Shown here one piece after another: positions 59,033 through 64,000 of a DNA stretch of 64,000 bases. Location: contig NZ_CP014206.1 of assembly GCF_001563225.1 (NCBI RefSeq), positions 2,790,001 through 2,854,000 on the forward strand. The letters are read 5' to 3'. The position numbers were made by a program, and so were the translations under genes. Source of the stretch: Pseudodesulfovibrio indicus. GTDB lineage: Bacteria > Desulfobacterota > Desulfovibrionia > Desulfovibrionales > Desulfovibrionaceae. The stretch's first letter is position 1; each line of letters opens with the position of its first letter. The notes beneath the pieces were generated by a model that did no database searches, was not told where the DNA came from, and was given only the letters and a program-made list of their open reading frames with translations.

Positions 59033-60420
59033 ATGATCTACGACGTGAAGAACGAAACCCTGCCCAGGGAGGAGCTGGAGGCGATCCAGCTGCGCAGGCT
59101 CAAGGCGCTGTGTGAACGGGTTTACGCCAACGTCCCGTTCTACAAAAAGAAATTTGACGAGAAAGGGGTCAAGCCCCAAGACATCAAGAGCCTGAAGGAC
59201 ATCACCCTGCTGCCCTTCACCGTCAAGCAGGACCTGCGCGACCAGTATCCCTTCGGCCTGTTCGCCGTCCCCAAGGACCAGATCGTCCGCATCCACTCCT
59301 CCTCCGGCACCACCGGCACCGCCACCGTGGTCGGCTACACCGCCCGCGACATCGAAAACTGGGGCCAGCTCATGGCCCGCTGCTTCATGGCCGCAGGCGC
59401 CTCCGCCGCCGACACCGTGCACAACGCCTACGGGTACGGCCTGTTCACCGGCGGCCTGGGCGCGCACTACGGGGCCGAGGCCCTGGGCGCGACCGTGGTG
59501 CCCATCTCCGGCGGCGCCACCCGCAGGCAGGTCATCCTGCTCAAGGACTTCGCGCCGGACGTCATCTGCTGCACTCCCTCCTACGCCCTGTTCCTGGCCG
59601 AGACCGGCCTGGAGATGGGCATCGACATCCGCGATCTGCCCTTGCGCATCGGCATCTTCGGGGCCGAGCCGTGGACCAACGAGATGCGGCTGGAGATCGA
59701 GAAGAAGCTCGGCATCACGGCCATCGACATCTACGGCCTGTCCGAGGTCATGGGACCCGGCGTGGCCATCGAGTGCGCCGAGGCCCAGGACGGCCTGCAC
59801 ATCCAGGAGGACCACTTCCTGGCCGAGACCATCGACCCGGTGAGCGGCGAACCCGTCGGCCCGGGCGAGGAAGGCGAGCTGGTCTTCACCACCCTGACCA
59901 AGGAAGGCATCCCGCTCATCCGCTACCGGATGCTGACCGCACCCGCGAGCACAGCGCGACTGAGACCAGTGCATCCCCTGACCAGGAAGGCATCCCGCTC
60001 ATCCGCTACCGGACCCGCGACCTGACCACCCTGAACACCACCCCGTGCAAATGCGGCCGCACCACGGCCCGCATGAAGCGCGTCACCGGCCGCTCCGACG
60101 ACATGCTCATCATCCGGGGCGTCAACGTGTTCCCGTCCCAGATCGAGTCCATCCTCATCGAGACCGAAGGCCTCACCCCGCACTACCAGCTCATCGTGGA
60201 GCGCCAGGGCAACCTCGACACCCTGGAGGTCCAGGTGGAGGTCAACGAATCCCTGTTCTCCGACGAGATCAAGAGTTTACAGCGTGTGGAATCAAAGGTA
60301 ACGAAGAACATCAAGGAATTCCTCGGCGTCACCGCCAGGGTCAAACTGGTCGAGCCCAAGTCCATCGAGCGCTCCATGGGCAAGGCCAAGCGGATCATCG
60401 ACAACCGCAACAAGGGCTAA
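59033..60420 (+). pseudogene. paaK: Phenylacetate-CoA ligase, interrupted by an 83-base insertion/duplication
   Basis: The first frame has the AMP-binding motif [50 protein letters not shown] and EGIPLIRYR, then is lost. The other frame resumes with the same [15 protein letters not shown] and ends normally ([35 protein letters not shown]). The stretch 59892-59930 is repeated at 59976-60013 minus one A, with 45 unrelated bases between. Removing 83 bases gives a 434-residue PaaK of normal length. AAGGAGG precedes the ATG. It activates arylacetates to CoA thioesters. Confidence 0.87.
59892..60013 (+). repeat. 39/38-base direct repeat with 45-base spacer inside paaK
   Basis: Copy 1 is 59892-59930 and copy 2 is 59976-60013; they are identical except that copy 2 has one A fewer (CCAAGG versus CCAGG). 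The spacer 59931-59975 (TGCTGACCGC... to ...CAGTGCATC) matches nothing else I see in the window and is not expected in PaaK. It could be a real insertion or an assembly join. Confidence 0.85.
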
Positions 60421-60447
60421 ACCAGCCGATACACCAAGGAGAACACC

Positions 60448-60879
60448 ATGAAAGCCGATCAACTCTCCATATTTCTGGAAAACCGGGCCGGTCGCCTGGC
60501 CGAAGTCACCCGCATCCTGTCCGAAGCGGGCGTGAACATTCGTGCCCTGTCCCTGGCCGACACCTCGGACTTCGGCATCCTGCGCCTGATCGTGTCCGAC
60601 TTCGACAAGGCCAAGGACAAGCTCAAGGAAGCGGGCTTCACCGTGGGCCGCACCTCGGTGGTGGCCGTTGAGGTCAATGACCAGCCCGGCGGCCTGAACG
60701 CCATCCTGGGCATGCTCCAGGAAGCGGGCATCAACGTGGAATACATGTACGCCTTCGTGCAGCAGTCCGGCGACTCCGCCGTGCTGATCTTCCGCTTCGA
60801 CCGCACCGACCAGGGCATCGAACTCCTCCAGAAGAACAACATCACCATCATCCCCGGCGACAAGCTCTGCTGCATGTAA
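60448..60879 (+). CDS. Tandem ACT-domain protein
   Basis: 143 residues made of two ACT domains: [34 protein letters not shown] and [36 protein letters not shown] pairs bind amino acids at their interface. Linked to paaK, it is probably an amino-acid-responsive regulator of aromatic amino-acid/arylacetate metabolism; relatives accompany paaK and indolepyruvate ferredoxin oxidoreductase. AAGGAG precedes the ATG. A strong terminator follows. Confidence 0.92.
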   Translation: MKADQLSIFLENRAGRLAEVTRILSEAGVNIRALSLADTSDFGILRLIVSDFDKAKDKLKEAGFTVGRTSVVAVEVNDQPGGLNAILGMLQEAGINVEYMYAFVQQSGDSAVLIFRFDRTDQGIELLQKNNITIIPGDKLCCM

Positions 60880-60901
60880 CCGGACGATACCCCGCGCAAA
60901 C

Positions 60902-60936
60902 AAAAAGGGTGGAGGCCATGGCCCCCACCCTTTTTT
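60902..60936. terminator. Bidirectional terminator after the ACT gene
   Basis: AAAGGGTGG-A-GGCC/GGCC-C-CCACCCTTT is a near-perfect stem with T6 on the plus side and TTTTTG on the minus side. It ends paaK-ACT and also the binding-protein gene that converges from the right. Confidence 0.9.
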
Positions 60937-60952
60937 CGCGCTCGAAACGGAC

Positions 60953-61717
60953 CTAGCGGTACTGCTCCATGATCCGGTCGTAGACACCCTGCTCCCGGTT
61001 CACCCGGATCCGCTCGTTGATCGACTTGAGCAGCGGGATCATCTCCGGGCTCTTGCTGAAGGCGAAACGCAACTGCGAACGGCCCAGGGGGTCGGCTGCG
61101 ACGTGATAATCCTCCGGGCGCAGCTCGATCGAGTTGCGGATGAGCCAGTTCACCGTGGCCCTGTCGAACAAGGCTACGTCCACCCGCCCGGCCTTGAGCA
61201 TCCTGAGCAGCACCAGATCGCTGTTGACGTTGTAGCGGTTGGCCTTGCCCGACTCGAAGAGCGTTTCAACCTCGGGATAGTTGAACCCCTTGATGCAACC
61301 GATGGTCAGGCCGTACAGGGAGCTCTCGCCCCTGTACTCCACGGGATGCGCGCTGGTGGAATAAAGCACGGTCTCAAGGGTCATCACCGGCTCGCTCCAC
61401 AGGAAATTTTCCGCGTCGTCCATCCAGTCGATGCATTCCAGCCGGGTGTACAGGGTATCGCCCCGCTCGCGGAGGGCGCTGCGGGCCGCAGGCTTCATGC
61501 TCACCACGGGCTCCACCCCGTCGGGCATGGAGGCCCGGAATATGTCCAGGGCCGCGCCCTGGGGCTCACCTTCCACGACCATCTCGAACGGCGGCCAACC
61601 CCGCGTGAACAAGGCGAAGGTAATCGAATCACCGGCTCCGACCGACAAGGTCGCTCCCAGGACGACAACCACAAGAAGCAGTGCGCAACCAATTATATTT
61701 CTTAACGATATATTCAA
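60953..61717 (-). CDS. Periplasmic family-3 solute-binding-like protein
   Basis: 254 residues with a signal/anchor (LNISLRNIIGCALLLVVVVLGATLSVGAG). Mature part: ITFALFTRGWPPFEMVVEGEPQGAALDIFRASM... , GLTIGCIKGFNYPEVETLF, MLKAGRVDVALFDRATVNWLI, ending NREQGVYDRIMEQYR. This is the transporter-substrate-binding (SBP_bac_3) fold without nearby permease. Such orphans often act as sensors. TTG start at 61717 chosen because AGGAG lies 5 bases upstream. Confidence 0.82.
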   Translation of the reverse strand: MNISLRNIIGCALLLVVVVLGATLSVGAGDSITFALFTRGWPPFEMVVEGEPQGAALDIFRASMPDGVEPVVSMKPAARSALRERGDTLYTRLECIDWMDDAENFLWSEPVMTLETVLYSTSAHPVEYRGESSLYGLTIGCIKGFNYPEVETLFESGKANRYNVNSDLVLLRMLKAGRVDVALFDRATVNWLIRNSIELRPEDYHVAADPLGRSQLRFAFSKSPEMIPLLKSINERIRVNREQGVYDRIMEQYR

Positions 61718-61871
61718 ATATACTCCTATCCACAACCCTTTTGAAACAATAGGTAATTTCCTTTCAATACTGAAAAACCGCAGCCTGGAAAATAGCAATA
61801 AGCAGGATTTTCCGTCGTTATCAACAGCTTCTTAACAACTCTCCGGAAACGAACGCGGTTATCCGGAATCG

Positions 61872-61884
61872 TTGTTTAAAACAA
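61872..61884. promoter_or_regulatory. Palindrome TTGTTTAAAACAA
   Basis: A 13-base palindrome (arms TTGTTT and AAACAA around a central A) in the AT-rich 248-base gap between the divergent binding-protein and CPBP genes. A possible operator; no regulator is linked. Confidence 0.25.
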
Positions 61885-61965
61885 AACCGGAACACGCTTG
61901 TTACGATTGCAAGACAACGCCGCATCCCGATGGACCCGGCCGGAACCCTCGCGTATACATGAATA

Positions 61966-62595
61966 ATGGTCCAAATACGCCTATGGATGGAATTTGCGGT
62001 CCTGTTCGGTGTCATTCCGCTCTGCTACGCCATCGGGTGGCTGCCGCTGCCGAAAATCCCCCTGCTCCTGACGGTTTCCGGCGTGGCCCTCGCCTATCTC
62101 ATCAAGACAAAAAATCTGCCGAAATCAGCTGTTTTCATCCAATTCAGAGAAATCAAGCCCTACATTCGGCCAATAATTCTCCGTTGTCTTGCCGTGACCG
62201 CCTTTTCCGTGGCCGCGGTGGCCGTTCTCACCCCATCCGAGCTGTTCGCCTTTCCCCGGTCGCGCCCTCTGCTCTGGCTGGCGGTGATGGGGCTCTACCC
62301 CATCCTGTCCGCCCTGCCCCAGGAACTCCTCTACCGGGCTTTCCTGTTCGCGCGCTATCCTCCCATCCTGCGCACGCCCGCCGCCCTGACCCTGGCCAGC
62401 GTCCTGAGCTTCGCCTTCCTGCACGTCGTGTTCGGGAACCCGGTGGCCGTGGTGCTGACCATCCCGGCAGGGTACGTCTTCACGCGGACCTACCGCGACA
62501 CCGGCTCCCTGACCCTGGCCGCGCTGGAGCACGCGGCCTACGGGTGCATCGTCTTCACAGTGGGGTTGGGTCGCTTTTTCTACCATCCGGCCTGA
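61966..62595 (+). CDS. CPBP-family intramembrane protease-like protein
   Basis: 209 residues with six or so membrane helices. The ABI/CPBP motifs appear as SALPQELLYRAFLFAR (canonical EExxxR is here QExxxR), FAFLHVVFGNP and ALEHAAYGCIVF. Family members cleave CAAX-like or membrane substrates; loss of the first glutamate leaves activity uncertain. No ribosome-binding site is obvious at the ATG. Confidence 0.8.
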   Translation: MVQIRLWMEFAVLFGVIPLCYAIGWLPLPKIPLLLTVSGVALAYLIKTKNLPKSAVFIQFREIKPYIRPIILRCLAVTAFSVAAVAVLTPSELFAFPRSRPLLWLAVMGLYPILSALPQELLYRAFLFARYPPILRTPAALTLASVLSFAFLHVVFGNPVAVVLTIPAGYVFTRTYRDTGSLTLAALEHAAYGCIVFTVGLGRFFYHPA

Positions 62596-62701
62596 CGAAG
62601 ACCCCTCTTTTCCCTGCAAACGGGTTGCCCAAAGACGGACAGCGGCTTATACTCTCCCATGCTCGGCTGAATCCCTAGCCGAAGACCAAGGCGGTGTCCT
62701 G

Positions 62702-63046
62702 ATGGAAAGCGAAGTAGTAGACAGCAAGTTTTTGGAATCCATGGCAAAGCGCCGTCCGTTCATGAAGCGGATGTTCACCGTGTTCATCTCGCAGGAGCCC
62801 AAACGGATTCAGGACATCCGCAACGCGCTGAACGACCGCGACCAGGAACGGTTGCGGCATCTGGTCCACTCCCTCAAGGGCGGGGCCGCCACCATCGGCG
62901 TGGAGCGGGTGCGCGCCTGCTGCCTGGAGATGGAAAACGCCTCCAAGGCGGGCGATCTGGAAAAGGCGGCGGAGCTCATGGACAAGCTTGAGCTGGAGAT
63001 TCGCCGCGCCTATGCCTTCATGTTCAAATACCTGGCCGAACACTAG
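62702..63046 (+). CDS. Histidine phosphotransfer (Hpt) domain protein
   Basis: 114-residue four-helix Hpt protein. The phosphorylated histidine is H56 in HLVHSLKGGAATIGVERVRACCLEMENA. It relays phosphate between hybrid kinases and receivers; no kinase is adjacent. AAGGCGG precedes the ATG and a strong terminator follows, so it is transcribed alone. Confidence 0.93.
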   Translation: MESEVVDSKFLESMAKRRPFMKRMFTVFISQEPKRIQDIRNALNDRDQERLRHLVHSLKGGAATIGVERVRACCLEMENASKAGDLEKAAELMDKLELEIRRAYAFMFKYLAEH

Positions 63047-63070
63047 ACCGGCGCGATCGGTACGCATGCA

Positions 63071-63100
63071 AGCCCTCCGGCGGTCCGGGGGGCTTTTTTT
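63071..63100 (+). terminator. Intrinsic terminator after the Hpt gene
   Basis: AGCCCTCCGG pairs with CCGGGGGGCT around CGGT and runs into TTTTTTT. It shares the CTCCGGCGGTC core with the element after cimA. Confidence 0.9.
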
Positions 63101-63112
63101 GCGCTCGTGAGA

Positions 63113-64000
63113 CTAGGGATTGAGCGGGGCGCGGCCCACCCCGGGCCAGATGCGGACCAGGCCGAATCCGGCGCGGATGAAGGTCCACAGGGCCGTGGCC
63201 AGCCAGATGAAGACCAGCACCTGCGGAGGATGGTACAGTTCCACGGCCAGCACGCACGCCCCGGCCACGATGGATGCCGCCAGCATGACGTTGCGCAAAT
63301 AGCCGAAGTCGCCGGCCCCCCAATGGATGCCGTCCGTGGCAAAGGACAGGGACCCTATGGGCTGGCTCAGGGCGACCACGATCCAGCCAGGCCCGAACAC
63401 GGCGTGGGCCGAGGGCGGCACCAGCAGCCAGGCCACCACGTCCGAACCGAGCAGCATGAGCACGCATAAAGCCACGCCCGTGCCGAAGCTCCACCAGCAC
63501 ACGGCACTGGCCACGCGGCGGGCGTTGGCCCGATCGCCCGCCCCCAAAAACCAGCCCACCAGCGACTGGCCGGTGATGGCGAAGGCGTCCAGGAACAGGG
63601 CCGAAAAGATGAAGAACTGGCGGATGGCCTGAAAGGCCGCGCCCTGGTCCGAGCCGAACCGGTTGGCGACGCGGGTGCACAGGGCCAGGAAGACCAGCAC
63701 CGCGCCCGTGCGCACGAACAGATCCCCGCCCACGCGCATCAGCCGGGCCAACCCCGCGCCGCGCATGCGCCAGGTCAACCCCAGGGAACGGCGCACCGCC
63801 TCCAGGCACCAGACCGCGCCGATCCACTGGCTGATCGTGCTGGCGATGGCCGCGCCCGCCACGCCCATGGGCGCGACCAGCGGATTGCCAAAGATCAACG
63901 CCCAGTCGAGAAACACGTTGACCACGTTGACGCCCACGGCCACGTACAGGGGGGTGCGCATGTCCTGGACCCCGCGCAACCCGCCGAAACAGGCCAGGGT
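63113..64000 (-). CDS. MATE-family efflux transporter (partial)
   Basis: The C-terminal ~295 codons of a MATE pump that continues beyond the right edge. Visible are GGLRGVQDMRTPLYVAVGVNVVNVFLDWALIFG, the half-way repeat and WLIPP-type helices (TGQSLVGWFLGAGDRANARRVASAVCWW). It is not a copy of the MATE gene at 20.5 kb; sequence and length differ. Substrate unknown. Confidence 0.88.
   Translation of the reverse strand, partial: TLACFGGLRGVQDMRTPLYVAVGVNVVNVFLDWALIFGNPLVAPMGVAGAAIASTISQWIGAVWCLEAVRRSLGLTWRMRGAGLARLMRVGGDLFVRTGAVLVFLALCTRVANRFGSDQGAAFQAIRQFFIFSALFLDAFAITGQSLVGWFLGAGDRANARRVASAVCWWSFGTGVALCVLMLLGSDVVAWLLVPPSAHAVFGPGWIVVALSQPIGSLSFATDGIHWGAGDFGYLRNVMLAASIVAGACVLAVELYHPPQVLVFIWLATALWTFIRAGFGLVRIWPGVGRAPLNP

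Overview
This is a GC-rich, gene-dense chromosomal segment from a sulfate-reducing deltaproteobacterium. The best fit is Desulfovibrionaceae, probably Pseudodesulfovibrio or Desulfovibrio. That placement is inferred from content: a Tat-exported selenocysteine formate dehydrogenase of the soluble FdhAB type, a ferredoxin-dependent thioredoxin reductase, a stand-alone double-cubane-cluster ATPase/reductase pair, a PaaK + tandem-ACT operon, and G/C-rich hairpins between genes. No rRNA, tRNA, CRISPR array, insertion sequence or phage module was seen. I read about 66 protein-coding genes, most in short same-strand operons with overlapping stops and starts.

Layout. 1-5.9 kb: end of aspartate kinase, citramalate synthase (CimA), a block of tandem hairpins, gap, surE, a YhaM-like exonuclease and tmk. 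6-9.5 kb: a polar amino-acid ABC uptake operon (two permeases, a lipoprotein receptor, a 31-codon peptide, no ATPase) followed by a glutaredoxin-like protein and FTR. 9.5-12.5 kb: a frameshifted lipoprotein protease and a TraT-like lipoprotein. 12.7-18.3 kb: metY, trmFO, dppD-dppF ATPases and an HD protein. 18.4-19.9 kb: CbiQ-CbiO. 19.9-29 kb: CheY-like regulator, MATE pump, DUF2156 protein, alkaline-phosphatase-superfamily enzyme, UvrD-like helicase, thiL, trmO, a hydrolase and a chalcone-isomerase-like protein.

29-37.7 kb: fdhA(Sec)-fdhB-fdhE-fdhD on the minus strand under a ModE-like regulator, then divergently the double-cubane cluster protein and its ATP-dependent activase. 37.7-45.3 kb (mostly minus): DUF2179 membrane protein, then ilvC-ilvN-ilvB-DUF465-DUF167-DivIVA-YggT, a HAD phosphatase and two family-specific hypotheticals. 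45.3-53.9 kb: tatA, two exported unknowns, a SixA-like phosphatase, frameshifted miaA, coaD, rsmD, a beta-CASP ribonuclease, a LOG-family protein, a DMT transporter and OsmC. 54-64 kb: a chemoreceptor with a C-terminal sensor, Zn-ribbon protein, gpmI, rsfS, nitroreductase, a candidate aromatic-amino-acid attenuator in front of paaK-ACT, a periplasmic binding protein, a CPBP protease, an Hpt protein and a partial MATE pump.

Points most worth attention. (1) The paaK leader holds a 16-codon reading frame with Tyr, Phe, Trp and Phe codons, mutually exclusive antiterminator and terminator pairings and a T-run. This looks like classical attenuation of an arylacetate-CoA ligase operon. (2) The DCCP/activase pair has no CoA-transferase or dehydratase partner beside it. 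(3) Three genes (protease, miaA, paaK) are interrupted by frame changes. Two of these occur at the same short G5 context, and the third at a duplicated stretch carrying a foreign-looking 45-base insert. Sequencing or assembly error has to be excluded before biology is inferred.
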